DNA of 61,883 nt from CAYNLK01 sp964398055 (GTDB taxonomy: Bacteria > Chloroflexota > Anaerolineae > 4572-78 > J111), in contig CAYNLK010000036.1 of the NCBI GenBank assembly GCA_964398055.1, positions 1 through 61,883 on the forward strand. The letters run 5' to 3'. Shown here piece by piece: positions 25,042 to 34,110 of the stretch. The translations under genes and the position numbers were made by a program. Every line of letters starts with the position of its first letter. The first letter of the stretch is position 1. A model generated the notes under the pieces. It saw only the letters and a program-made list of their open reading frames with translations. It ran no database searches and was not told the origin of the DNA.

Positions 25042-25185
25042 ACCTTGCTATTTTTAGGTACAGCATCTTCCTCGATTGTAGCCATTTTTGAGCAGTCAAC
25101 ATACCTTTTCTGGGCGATGCGCCGTTGGCTCAACAGTGTTAAGATAAGGGCGTCACCCAGGCTACTGCTGCAAAGGATTTTGATA

Positions 25186-25566
25186 ATGATGAAAAATGAT
25201 GCATCAGTCTTACTTGTTGCCAAGCCAAGCCGGATGCGGGATGGTTTGCGGGCCTTACTCAGAACAATTCCTTATTTGAAGATTGTTGGCCAGGCTGATG
25301 ATAGTTCATCAGCCCTGGCGTTAGTTTCTGAGCAACGCCCGACCCTGGTGCTGTTAGGGGCCAATCTCCCCAATGATGAAGTTCAAACTGTCTTAGCTCA
25401 AACCAAAGCTGAGTGCCCTGAAGCCAGGTGCATTGTCTTGGCTGACAGTTTTCAACGGCAGTGGCTGGCCGAAATGGCCGGGGCAGATAGCGTTTTGTTG
25501 ACCGGCTTCCCAGCCGCCAAGTTTATCAGCATTATTGAGAAACTGCTTTCTTTGGAAACGATATGA
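25186..25566 (+). CDS. Pseudo-receiver protein (CheY-like fold without phosphoacceptor)
   Basis: A 126-residue protein with the length and secondary structure pattern of a stand-alone receiver: ASVLLVAKPSRMRDGLRALL, then VGQADDSSSALAL, then TLVLLGANLPND. The acidic pair of strand 1 is Ala-Lys, the phosphoacceptor aspartate of strand 3 is Gly, and the strand-5 lysine is missing (SVLLTGFP). It should therefore not be phosphorylated; a scaffold or decoy role for CheA or CheW is inference. The ATG at 25186 has AAAGGA eight bases upstream; the longer frame from 25045 adds unrelated residues. First gene of the chemosensory operon. Confidence 0.7.
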   Translation: MMKNDASVLLVAKPSRMRDGLRALLRTIPYLKIVGQADDSSSALALVSEQRPTLVLLGANLPNDEVQTVLAQTKAECPEARCIVLADSFQRQWLAEMAGADSVLLTGFPAAKFISIIEKLLSLETI

Positions 25567-25618
25567 GCAGCTTAATCCACTTGACCGATGACAAACTGGT
25601 AAGAAAAGAGAGCGGGTA

Positions 25619-26182
25619 ATGCCAAGTCAAGCCATAGGGTTCAGTTCTGCCAAAACTTCTGATAACCCGGCCAGGTTGGCCTTGCTTACTTTTACCGTGG
25701 CCGGGCAGATGTATGGTCTGCCGGTAACTCAGGTGATTCGCCTGATTGAGATGGTCACAATTACCCAGTTGCCGGGCGTTTCTGATCTTATTCAAGGGAT
25801 CATCAATCTGGGCGGGAAAGCCGTACCGGTGCTGGATTTGCGACGTCGTTTTGGTCTGCCCCCGCAAGCTTATGGTTTGCATACACCCATTATTCTGGTC
25901 GAAATAGATATGGGCCACCGCATTCTTGGTCTCATCGTAGACACAGTTGAGCAAGTGCTCGATGTCGCCGGGGATGATCTAGAGATTACCGAGGCCATCG
26001 TCCCCACCGAGCTGACCAGCCAAATGGCCGTTGGGGCGGCCCACCTGGCCGGAGTAGCCAAGGTGGATCGCCAAATGATCCTTATCCTGAATCTGCCGGC
26101 CCTGTTTACTCCCGCCGACAAAGCCAGCTTATCTAAAACGCTGGTCGACCCGCTCGGTTTAGGTGAAACGGCATGCAAATAG
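25619..26182 (+). CDS. cheW: CheW-family coupling protein
   Basis: A 187-residue CheW protein linking receptor tips to CheA. Landmarks are LALLTFTVAGQMYGLPVTQV at the start, ITQLPGVSDLIQGIINLGGK and VPVLDLRRRFGL, then VDTVEQVLDV and MILILNLPAL. It is longer than typical CheW because of a short N-terminal extension and an Ala/Lys tail. It overlaps the cheR start by ten bases. Confidence 0.92.
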   Translation: MPSQAIGFSSAKTSDNPARLALLTFTVAGQMYGLPVTQVIRLIEMVTITQLPGVSDLIQGIINLGGKAVPVLDLRRRFGLPPQAYGLHTPIILVEIDMGHRILGLIVDTVEQVLDVAGDDLEITEAIVPTELTSQMAVGAAHLAGVAKVDRQMILILNLPALFTPADKASLSKTLVDPLGLGETACK

Positions 26183-27792
26183 AGCAGCAGCAACCCTCAA
26201 AACTAGGCTATGGCGATTATCTACGTTTTCGCGAGCTGGTGCTTGAGTGCAGCGGTCTCTATTTTCCTGAAAAAAGAAGGGCCAGTTTGGAAGACGGTCT
26301 GTTCAAAGCATTGGCCGCTTCGCCCAGGTTTGTTTCCGAGGGGGGATATAACCTGGATGACTATTATGAGCTGCTGCGCGATAAAAATAATCCCGCCGGC
26401 AAGAGCGAGCTAGAGCGTCTGATTCACACCTTGACCATTGGTGAAACTCATTTTTTCCGGGATGAGGCCCAATTCAACGCCCTGGCAGCCCATGTGCTGC
26501 CTGAACTTATTGCTCGTAAACGGGCCGCTGCCGCCGCTGTTGGTCCTGGCATCAAACCACAACTCAGAATCTGGAGCGCGGGCTGCGCCACCGGCGAGGA
26601 ACCTTACTCAATAGCCATCTTGCTGAATGAGCTATTGCCCGATATTGACCACTGGCACATTCTTATCCTTGCAACCGACATCAATCAAGAATCGCTGGCT
26701 CGAGCTCGTCGGGCTTATTATTCCGACTGGTCGTTTCGTGAAGTCCGCGCCAAAGCCATGCGCCCCAACTATTTTACCCACCACCCGACCACGAATAGTC
26801 GTTTAGGCACCGGCCGCTACCGGTTGCGTGATGATATTCGGCAGATGGTTACCTTTACCTCGCTAAATCTGATTGAGGATGATTACCCGGCAATCCACAA
26901 CAATACCGTTAGTATGGACTTGATTTTATGCCGCAATGTGACCATCTACTTTACCGAAGCCACAACCCGGCAGATTGTCAAGCGGTTTTATGAGACGCTG
27001 GTTGGGGGTGGCTGGTTGGCGGTAGGTCACGCTGAGCCGTCGCTGACAATCTATCGAGCTTTTCAAGTCCATACTTTTCCCAGTACTGTACTCTATCAAA
27101 AAACAAGCCAGCCCCAGCCCTGGACAGAGGATTGGGAGTGGCTGGACGACTCTGGCCCGGTGGAGTTGCCGCAAACCATCACCGCCTGGGTCCAAAATGC
27201 GCCCAGTTCGCCGTTCAAGCAGCCGGAGATGTTGGCCTTCCCCAATGGTAAAGCAGCCCTGGTTGCTGTGGCTGACCACCCACCCACCCCGGTAGACCTT
27301 TATGAGTTGGCCAGAACGCAGTTAGACAAAGGCTACATCAAAGAGGCCATTGAAACGTTACAGTCCAAACTAACCGAGGAGCCTGGCTCTGCCCCAGCTT
27401 ATTGCTTGTTGGGCCGGGCTTACGCCAATATGGGCCGCTGGGCTGAGGCCCAACACTGGTGCCAAAGTGCGCTTGAACGGGATCGCTTACTACCTGAGGC
27501 TTACTATGTGCTCGGCTTGGTTTATCAACATGAAGATAACCTCGAACCGGCCATTGATATGCTCAAAAAAGCTATTTATTTAGACCGGCAGGCGCCGCTG
27601 CCTCACTTTAATTTGGCGATGCTCTACAAGAAAATGGGCCGATCCAAAAATGCCCAGCGCGCTTTTCAGAATGCGATCAAGGCCCTGGAAAAATGGCCCC
27701 CGGCCGCGGTTATCCCCGACTCAGGCGGAGCTACAGCCAAACATTTATTAGATATCAGCCGGCGCATCCTGGCCGAGCTGGCCGCGAAATAA
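26173..27792 (+). CDS. cheR: CheR chemoreceptor methyltransferase with C-terminal TPR
   Basis: A 539-residue enzyme that methylates receptor glutamates using S-adenosylmethionine. The N-terminal helical part (10-90) includes LTIGETHFFRD. The catalytic domain shows WSAGCATGEEPYSIA (SAM binding) and DLILCRNVTIYF (usually CRNVLIYF; here Thr replaces Leu). A linker of about 90 residues, then three to four TPR units (about 375-500: SAPAYCLLGRAYANMGRWAEA, shown in part; LPEAYYVLGLVYQHEDNLEPA) give a protein-interaction tail, as in CheR proteins of alternative chemosensory systems. Confidence 0.92.
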   Translation: MQIEQQQPSKLGYGDYLRFRELVLECSGLYFPEKRRASLEDGLFKALAASPRFVSEGGYNLDDYYELLRDKNNPAGKSELERLIHTLTIGETHFFRDEAQFNALAAHVLPELIARKRAAAAAVGPGIKPQLRIWSAGCATGEEPYSIAILLNELLPDIDHWHILILATDINQESLARARRAYYSDWSFREVRAKAMRPNYFTHHPTTNSRLGTGRYRLRDDIRQMVTFTSLNLIEDDYPAIHNNTVSMDLILCRNVTIYFTEATTRQIVKRFYETLVGGGWLAVGHAEPSLTIYRAFQVHTFPSTVLYQKTSQPQPWTEDWEWLDDSGPVELPQTITAWVQNAPSSPFKQPEMLAFPNGKAALVAVADHPPTPVDLYELARTQLDKGYIKEAIETLQSKLTEEPGSAPAYCLLGRAYANMGRWAEAQHWCQSALERDRLLPEAYYVLGLVYQHEDNLEPAIDMLKKAIYLDRQAPLPHFNLAMLYKKMGRSKNAQRAFQNAIKALEKWPPAAVIPDSGGATAKHLLDISRRILAELAAK

Positions 27793-27846
27793 GAAAACAG
27801 GCAAGCCGGATAATAATCGGCTGTGTTCTGGCAAGAGGAACGATCG

Positions 27847-28482
27847 ATGAGGTTGAATAACCAAAATTCAAAAGCGCTGATACCTGCTGCTCACCTGGAG
27901 GTCTTAAGTGAAGGGGAGTTAACGGCTGCTGAGTTGGCCCGCGTTTGGGCCCGACGAGCCTACCAGTTGGCCGAGGCGCCACCCGCGCCGGTAACGGGTG
28001 AAACGGTGGACCTCCTGATCTTTTGGTTGGGCAAGGAACGGTACGGGCTTGAAGTCAGTAATGTGCGCGAAATTTTTCCGGTTCAGCAACTAACGCCGGT
28101 GCCACGGACGCCTAATTTTGTAGCCGGCGTCTTCAGCGCTCGCGGTCGCATCATCTCGATCATAGATTTGCGCGCCTTCCTGGGTTTAGCCGGCGCCGCT
28201 GGTAACGGCACGGGGAAGCCAGGGATGAGTCAGGCCAAAATCATTGTAGCAACGAACACCGACCTTACCTCGGCAACAGCCCAAATGGAGGTGGGTCTCT
28301 TGGTTGAGGAGGTTACTGATGTCGTCACAATCTTCAAAAAAGATATCGAACCACCCTTAATCAGCCATACCGGCGCTCACTCCGACTATCTGCGAGGCGT
28401 TACGGCCGATATGCTCGTTGTGCTAAATCTGAACGCTCTGTTAAATGACAAACGCTTGATTATACTAGAGGAATTACTGTGA
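27847..28482 (+). CDS. CheW-family coupling protein, second copy
   Basis: A 211-residue CheW-like protein. It has an N-terminal extension of about 50 residues with a short helix (LTAAELARVWARRAYQLAE) that looks like a docking peptide. The CheW fold then starts at VDLLIFWLGKERYGLEVSNV, with TPVPRTPNFVAGVFSARGRI and ISIIDLRAFLGL. The 27847 start has GAGGA seven bases upstream. Two different CheW proteins in one operon suggest mixed coupling layers or separate roles for the receptor and CheA. Confidence 0.88.
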   Translation: MRLNNQNSKALIPAAHLEVLSEGELTAAELARVWARRAYQLAEAPPAPVTGETVDLLIFWLGKERYGLEVSNVREIFPVQQLTPVPRTPNFVAGVFSARGRIISIIDLRAFLGLAGAAGNGTGKPGMSQAKIIVATNTDLTSATAQMEVGLLVEEVTDVVTIFKKDIEPPLISHTGAHSDYLRGVTADMLVVLNLNALLNDKRLIILEELL

Positions 28483-28589
28483 ACTATCGACCGAAGCAGT
28501 TGAGACAAGGTCGGGTTCATACATCGCTAACCTATCATTGAGAGTATCCAATAATTTGGAAATCTAAGATTGAAAGAGGAAAGTAAAAG

Positions 28590-30428
28590 ATGAACGTTGA
28601 AAACTCTATAAATTGGACGGACCGTCGCAGACTGGCAGTTGGTTATATAGCCCTCCTTATCTTGGCTGCACTTGGCGGGGCCGCCGGCCTCTATCTCCTC
28701 ACTACAGCCAGGACAGCGGTGAGTCTGGTGAGTAGTAGCCTGGTTTTGGCAATTATCATTGGGGTTGGACTGATATTGAACAACCAGATTCGCAAAGGCG
28801 TTAAGAGCCTTGAGACCCAGATGGTCGATCAAGCTCTCGGAATCGTTAAGACACTCGAAGAACAGCTTGAAGGTCGCGCCAAGAAATTTGAGGTGGTGAT
28901 GGATATTAGCCAGCGCCTCTCCGCAATTTTGGACTTAAATACCTTGATGGCCGAGGTTGTTACGGTTACCAAAGAGACCTTCAACTATTACCATGCTCAT
29001 TTCTACATGCTCGATGAGCAGGGTGAGAATATGGTTGTGGTCGAGGGGTACGGCCAGGCCGGCGTGGAAATGAAACGGCGGGGACATAAAATCCCTCTCT
29101 CCGCTCGCCAAAGCCTGGTTGCCCGGGCTGTTCGTGAACGCAGCGTGGTGCGGGTAGGCAATGTGCGGAGCGATCCCACCTGGTTGCCCAATCCTATTCT
29201 GCCGGAAACCCACTGTGAAATGGCCGTACCGGTAATCCTGGGCGACGAAGTGGTGGGGGTGCTCGACGTGCAAAGTGAAAGAATAGATGGTTTAACCCTT
29301 GACGATGAAATGACGCTGCAAGCTTTAGCCAACCAGGTTGCCATCACCGTCCATACCACCCGCCTCTTTACCCAGATGCAGCAAGCGCGGCAATACCAGG
29401 AGCAGACCGTCGCCAAATATCTGGCCTTTGTAGAGCATGTGGCAGCCGGTGACCTGACGGCTCGGCTTTCGCTGAACAACGACACCGATGCGCTCACGGT
29501 GCTGGGGCACAACCTGAATAACATGGTCGAAAGTCTCGGTGAGATGGCTTCCCAAATCAGCGAAGCCACGGCCAACATCGCCTCTGCGGCCGCCGAGATT
29601 ATGTCTGCTACCGCTCAACAAGCCACCGCAGCTTCCGAGCAATCCGCGGCAATTTCACAGACAACGACAACGATTGATGAGGTCAAGACGATTGTGGAGC
29701 AATCATTTGCCAAAGCCCAGGCGGTGGCCCAGCAAGCCCAGCGGACGCGCGACATTTCTCGAACAGGGCAGCAAGCGGTAACGGACACGGTTGAGGGCAT
29801 GAACCAGATCAAGGAAAAGGTTGAAGGGATTGCCGAGAATATCCTGGCCCTGAGTGAGCAAACGCAGCAAATCGGGGAAATTATTGCCACGGTAAACGAC
29901 ATTGCTTCGCAGAGCAATCTGTTGGCCTTGAATGCGTCGGTGGAAGCGGCCCGGGCGGGCGAACATGGCAAAGGGTTTGCGGTGGTGGCGGTGGAAGTGC
30001 GGAATCTGGCGGAGCAGTCGAAGCAGGCAACGGCGCAGGTAAAGGGGATTTTGAGTGAGATCCAGCGGGCCACAAATGCAGCAGTGATGGCAACAGAAGA
30101 AGGAACCAAGGGGGTGGACGCGGGCGCGAAATTGACGGGCCAGACGGGGACGACGATTGAGCAGTTGGCGAGTAGTATTAGCGAGAGCGCCAGCGCGGCG
30201 CAGCAGATTGTGGCGAGCGCGCAGCAACAGACGACGGGAATGGAGCAGATCGCCTTAGCCATGCAAAACATCAATCAGGCGACGGTTCAGAACCTGGCCT
30301 CGACCCGTCAAGCCGAGAAGGCGGCCCAAGATTTGTCTAGCCTGGCCCGGCAACTGGAGCGATTGGTGACCCGCTACAAATTACTTCAGGATGGCAATGG
30401 CCAGCTTTCAACAGCAGATAGGGCTTGA
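28590..30428 (+). CDS. Methyl-accepting chemotaxis protein with GAF sensor
   Basis: A 612-residue receptor. Two membrane spans (about 15-38 and 43-65) are separated by only a few residues, so there is no outer sensing domain. Sensing should fall to the cytosolic GAF domain (about 95-245). A HAMP-like stretch (265-315, FVEHVAAGDLTARLS) leads to the MA signalling domain with its hairpin tip ATVNDIASQSNLLALNASVE then ARAGEHGKGFAVVAVEVRNL. Methylation-type Glu/Gln pairs lie on both sides of the tip. AGAGGA precedes the ATG. It is the only receptor in the window. Confidence 0.92.
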   Translation: MNVENSINWTDRRRLAVGYIALLILAALGGAAGLYLLTTARTAVSLVSSSLVLAIIIGVGLILNNQIRKGVKSLETQMVDQALGIVKTLEEQLEGRAKKFEVVMDISQRLSAILDLNTLMAEVVTVTKETFNYYHAHFYMLDEQGENMVVVEGYGQAGVEMKRRGHKIPLSARQSLVARAVRERSVVRVGNVRSDPTWLPNPILPETHCEMAVPVILGDEVVGVLDVQSERIDGLTLDDEMTLQALANQVAITVHTTRLFTQMQQARQYQEQTVAKYLAFVEHVAAGDLTARLSLNNDTDALTVLGHNLNNMVESLGEMASQISEATANIASAAAEIMSATAQQATAASEQSAAISQTTTTIDEVKTIVEQSFAKAQAVAQQAQRTRDISRTGQQAVTDTVEGMNQIKEKVEGIAENILALSEQTQQIGEIIATVNDIASQSNLLALNASVEAARAGEHGKGFAVVAVEVRNLAEQSKQATAQVKGILSEIQRATNAAVMATEEGTKGVDAGAKLTGQTGTTIEQLASSISESASAAQQIVASAQQQTTGMEQIALAMQNINQATVQNLASTRQAEKAAQDLSSLARQLERLVTRYKLLQDGNGQLSTADRA

Positions 30429-30493
30429 ACTTCTGCCACAGGTGGCCCAAAACTGCTAACCTGCTAAGAAACATCCTGTTTCTTGATGATTGA

Positions 30494-30526
30494 AGACCCT
30501 AAAGGTTTTTTAAACCTTTGGGGTCT
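30494..30526. repeat. AGACCC...GGGTCT palindrome between MCP and cheA
   Basis: A long inverted repeat (AGACCCTAAAGGTTT / AAACCTTTGGGGTCT, one mismatch) in the MCP-cheA spacer, ending 24 bases before the cheA start. No T-run follows, so a dispersed palindromic repeat or mRNA hairpin is likelier than a terminator. Confidence 0.6.
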
Positions 30527-30550
30527 GGATTAACTCGGTGGAGCCGATTT

Positions 30551-32929
30551 ATGGGTTTAAGTGAAGAGATCCGTCAAAAATTGATTAACAGCTTTAAGAT
30601 TGAGCAGCGAGAGCACATCCAGGAAATCAACCAGGGTCTGTTAGCCCTGGAGAAAAACCCCACCAGTAAAGAGCGGCAGGCGCTGTTACATAAGATTTTT
30701 CGAGAGGCTCACAGCTTGAAAGGCGCGGCGCGGGCGGTGGGGTTGACCACAATTGAGAGTCTCGGCCATGCTTTGGAAGATCTGCTCCTGGGGGCGAAGG
30801 AAGGTCGGCTGACCATTTCACCTGAGCTGTTCGACTTAATGTACCAGGCTCTTGATGCCGTTGAATTGGTTATGAATCAGCTTGAGACCGGGAATTCGAC
30901 ACCTCCAGCCAAAGTGTTAGCCCTCTTGTCACGCTTAGAGGAGATCAGGGGAACAGCGACAACTGCCGCCCCTGAAGGCACGGCTGGAGCGGAACCGGAG
31001 CACAAACCGGCAGAGTATCCCGCCGGTGAAGAGGAACAAGCGGCCACGCCAGTGAATGCCGGTCAAGAAACAGGGGCAGAGGCGGTCCTTGCGCCCGAGG
31101 CGCTTCAATCTCAATCGCCCGTCTCAACAACAGCGGCGGATGAAACAATCCGGGTTTCGGTGAGCAAATTGGATGCCCTGATGGCTCAATTCAGCGAATT
31201 GCTGGGGGCCAAGATTCGGGCTGAGCAGCGGCTGGCCGAGGTACGGGAATTGCAGGCTTTTGCCACCGACTGGCATAAAGATTGGTTGGCGTTGCGAAAT
31301 CACTACAGCCGCTTGAGCCACGAGAGTTATGCCTCACCCTACCGGGGCGGCCACTCACAAGTTACTGGCAATGGATCCGGCCAGGGAGTCGGCGCCCTGG
31401 TTGATTTTGCCGCCCAAAATAAAGAGCGGCTGCGCTCCTTAAACACTCAGATCAATATTCTCTATCGCCAGTTATCAAACGATACGATGCGCTTATCCCT
31501 GATCATGGGCGAACTTCAGGAGGAGATCAAACGAGTCCGGATGTTGCCTCTGGCCACGATTACCCCTACATTTGGGCGAATGGTCCGTGATCTGGCCCGG
31601 GCGCAGGGCAAACAAATCACTTTGACCATCATCGGAGGAGAGACGGAGCTGGATAAACGGGTGCTGGAACAAATCAAGGACCCGCTCATCCACCTCTTGC
31701 GTAACGCCGTCGATCACGGGATTGAGCTGGCCGTTGAGCGGGAGGCTGCCGGCAAACCGGCCGAAGGGCAAATTACCCTCTCGGCCAGCCAACAAGGTCA
31801 TAATGTGGTCATAATGGTCGGTGATGATGGGTCCGGCCTGGATTTGGAAGCTATTCGGACCGCGGCCGTTCGCCGGGGGGTGTTGCGGCCTCATGAAGTC
31901 CAAAAGCTCGATGACGACGAAGTAGCCAAGCTGATCTTTAATTCCGGTTTTTCAACCAGTCCCATCATTACCGACATTTCCGGTCGTGGGGTGGGTTTGG
32001 ATGTCGTCCGTCAGAACGTTGAAGAGCTGCACGGCACCCTTGAGGTGAGCTTTGAGGTGGGCCGTGGCACAACCTTCACCATGAACTTACCTTTAACTCT
32101 GGCCAGTTCACGTGGCCTGCTGGTGAAGGCCGGCGGCCAGATCTTTGCCCTACCTCTGTCCACGGTAGAACGTATGCTCCACCTGAAGGGTGAGGCCATC
32201 GGCGGCATAAACGGCCGAGAGGCGATCACCTACCAACAGAAACCCTTGGCCCTGGCCTGGCTGGCCGACCTGCTGGAATTGCCCCAGAGCCAGCGCGACT
32301 CCGACCAACTGACGGTGGTCATTGTTGCCGTCGCCGAAAAACGATTAGGTCTTGTGGTGGATGATCTGGTGGGTGAACAAGAAATTGTGATGAAAAGTTT
32401 GGGTAAGCAGTTGGCCAGGGTCGGCGGGATTGCCGGGGCAACCGTTTTAGGCTCAGGTCAGGTCATCCTGGTGCTACATCCTGCGGACCTGATAAAATTG
32501 GCGGCTCGTACCCCGGCCCGGCTACACGTGGAAAGTGACGGCAATAAATCTGAAAGCAACAGCCGTAAGACCATCCTGGTTGTGGATGACTCGATCACGA
32601 CTCGGACTTTGGAAAAGAATATTCTGGAAGCGGCCGGCTATGAGGTTATATTAGCTACCGATGGTGAACAGGCCCTGGCCACCCTGGTTACGGCTGGTCT
32701 GCCTGATCTGATTGTGTCCGACATCAACATGCCGTGTTTGGATGGATTCGGCCTGACCCAACGCATCAGGCAAGACGACCGTTACGCCGATATTCCGGTT
32801 GTGTTAGTAACCTCGCTGGACTCGCCGGCGGACAAAGCGCGCGGCATTGAGGTTGGGGCAGATGCTTACATTGTCAAGAGCAGTTTTGATCAGAACAATC
32901 TATTGGAGACAATAGAGCAACTGGTGTGA
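30551..32929 (+). CDS. cheA: Hybrid chemotaxis histidine kinase CheA with C-terminal receiver
   Basis: A 792-residue kinase. The Hpt domain carries H54 in FREAHSLKGAARAVG. A Pro/Glu/Ala linker of about 110 residues without a recognisable CheY-binding P2 domain follows. Then come the dimerisation helices (about 210-330), the ATPase domain (LLRNAVDHGIELA, GDDGSGL, SGRGVGLDVVRQNVEELHG), the CheW-like domain (about 510-640) and a receiver domain at the end (ILVVDDSITTRTLEKN, phosphoacceptor aspartate in LIVSDINMPCLDG). The attached receiver resembles cyanobacterial and type-IV-pilus CheA hybrids, where it may act as a phosphate sink. The 30551 ATG has GGAG seven bases upstream; the frame open from 30518 adds residues from the palindrome. 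Confidence 0.93.
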   Translation: MGLSEEIRQKLINSFKIEQREHIQEINQGLLALEKNPTSKERQALLHKIFREAHSLKGAARAVGLTTIESLGHALEDLLLGAKEGRLTISPELFDLMYQALDAVELVMNQLETGNSTPPAKVLALLSRLEEIRGTATTAAPEGTAGAEPEHKPAEYPAGEEEQAATPVNAGQETGAEAVLAPEALQSQSPVSTTAADETIRVSVSKLDALMAQFSELLGAKIRAEQRLAEVRELQAFATDWHKDWLALRNHYSRLSHESYASPYRGGHSQVTGNGSGQGVGALVDFAAQNKERLRSLNTQINILYRQLSNDTMRLSLIMGELQEEIKRVRMLPLATITPTFGRMVRDLARAQGKQITLTIIGGETELDKRVLEQIKDPLIHLLRNAVDHGIELAVEREAAGKPAEGQITLSASQQGHNVVIMVGDDGSGLDLEAIRTAAVRRGVLRPHEVQKLDDDEVAKLIFNSGFSTSPIITDISGRGVGLDVVRQNVEELHGTLEVSFEVGRGTTFTMNLPLTLASSRGLLVKAGGQIFALPLSTVERMLHLKGEAIGGINGREAITYQQKPLALAWLADLLELPQSQRDSDQLTVVIVAVAEKRLGLVVDDLVGEQEIVMKSLGKQLARVGGIAGATVLGSGQVILVLHPADLIKLAARTPARLHVESDGNKSESNSRKTILVVDDSITTRTLEKNILEAAGYEVILATDGEQALATLVTAGLPDLIVSDINMPCLDGFGLTQRIRQDDRYADIPVVLVTSLDSPADKARGIEVGADAYIVKSSFDQNNLLETIEQLV

Positions 32930-33011
32930 TTATTTGATTAATCAGTGTTGGATGCGGCCCAGCGCGGCAGCGCTGACCAAAATCCAGAGCTAATTTTGAG
33001 CAAAAAGGATT

Positions 33012-34067
33012 GTGACAACGAAAATGGCAGCCATCCGGGTTTTAATAGCCGAAGACTCTCCTGTTGCTAGAGAACTATTGGTTTCTATCATTGAGGGCAC
33101 ACCTGGCTTGCAGGTCGTTGGCACAGCCCATAATGGGGCCGAAGCGGTCCGTCTGGCCAAACGGCTCGAGCCGGACGTGATTGTGATGGATGTTTATATG
33201 CCAGAGATGGATGGGTTTGAAGCCACCCGGCGGATTATGGCCGAGACACCCCGGCCGATTGTGCTGGTGAGCGCCAGTTTTGCCAAAAACGAGCATGACT
33301 TAACCTTTAATGCCTTAAAATCCGGGGCGCTATCGGTCTTGGAAAAACCGACATTGCTTGATCCGCCGGAGCGGTATGGCCTTTTGATCTCGCAACTGAA
33401 ATTGATGGCGGAGGTAAAGGTGGTCCGGCGCTGGCTGGAGCCGGCCAAACCTTCTATCACCTCCCAGGTTGTTCCAGAGCCGGTGTTACCGCGACAAAAT
33501 GGTAAGTCAAAGTTAAAATTGGTGGCTATGGCTTCCTCAACCGGTGGTCCGGGTGTATTGGCTCAGATTTTGGGTCAGTTGCCGGCCGATCTGCCACTGC
33601 CAATTCTTGTTGTGCAGCATATTACCCGGGGCTTTTCGAGTGGGTTGGCGACCTGGCTGAATCAACAAACTGCCCTTAACGTCGGCCTGGCCGGCCAGGG
33701 CGATGAACCACAGCCGGGTCAGGTACTCATTGCGCCCGATGACCGGCATATGGTCATCAACAGGTCGGGCCTGATTTCGCTAACTCAAGAACCGCCTCGT
33801 CACGGTTTGCGCCCGTCGGCCGATTATTTGTTCAATTCCGTGGCCCAGGTCTACGGCGCGACCGCGGTTGGGGTTATTTTGACCGGAATGGGGGCCGACG
33901 GCGCTGAAGGGTTGCGCGCGCTGCGTAATACGGGCGCGCCCACCATTGCGCAAGATAAAGACAGTTGTGTAGTTTTTGGTATGCCCGCGGTCGCCATCGA
34001 ATTGGGGGCGGCTGCCCAGGTATTGCCGGCTAATAGGATTGCCGCCGCCATTATGATGATGCTTTAG
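33012..34067 (+). CDS. cheB: CheB protein-glutamate methylesterase
   Basis: A 351-residue response-regulator esterase that removes methyl groups from receptors and opposes CheR. Receiver: LIAEDSPVARELL, phosphoacceptor in VIVMDVYMPEMDGFE, and the lysine in SVLEKPT. The catalytic domain has the serine in MASSTGGPGVLA, the histidine in VVQHITRGFSSGLA and the aspartate in VILTGMGADGAEGL. The GTG at 33012 lies very close to AAAGGA; an in-frame ATG at 33024 is possible and would shorten the protein by four residues. Confidence 0.93.
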   Translation: MTTKMAAIRVLIAEDSPVARELLVSIIEGTPGLQVVGTAHNGAEAVRLAKRLEPDVIVMDVYMPEMDGFEATRRIMAETPRPIVLVSASFAKNEHDLTFNALKSGALSVLEKPTLLDPPERYGLLISQLKLMAEVKVVRRWLEPAKPSITSQVVPEPVLPRQNGKSKLKLVAMASSTGGPGVLAQILGQLPADLPLPILVVQHITRGFSSGLATWLNQQTALNVGLAGQGDEPQPGQVLIAPDDRHMVINRSGLISLTQEPPRHGLRPSADYLFNSVAQVYGATAVGVILTGMGADGAEGLRALRNTGAPTIAQDKDSCVVFGMPAVAIELGAAAQVLPANRIAAAIMMML

Positions 34068-34110
34068 CCAAAGCTACCCGTTTTGGCCAGATCAGACCAG
34101 ATATTTTGCC

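Noticed and set aside
25045..25185. Longer start for the pseudo-receiver
   Set aside because: The extra residues are not receiver-like, and the ATG at 25186 has AAAGGA at good spacing.
29003..29578. Long antisense ORFs opposite the MCP gene (also 29615-30274)
   Set aside because: Ser/Ala/Cys-rich shadows produced by codon bias of the MCP; no ribosome binding site.
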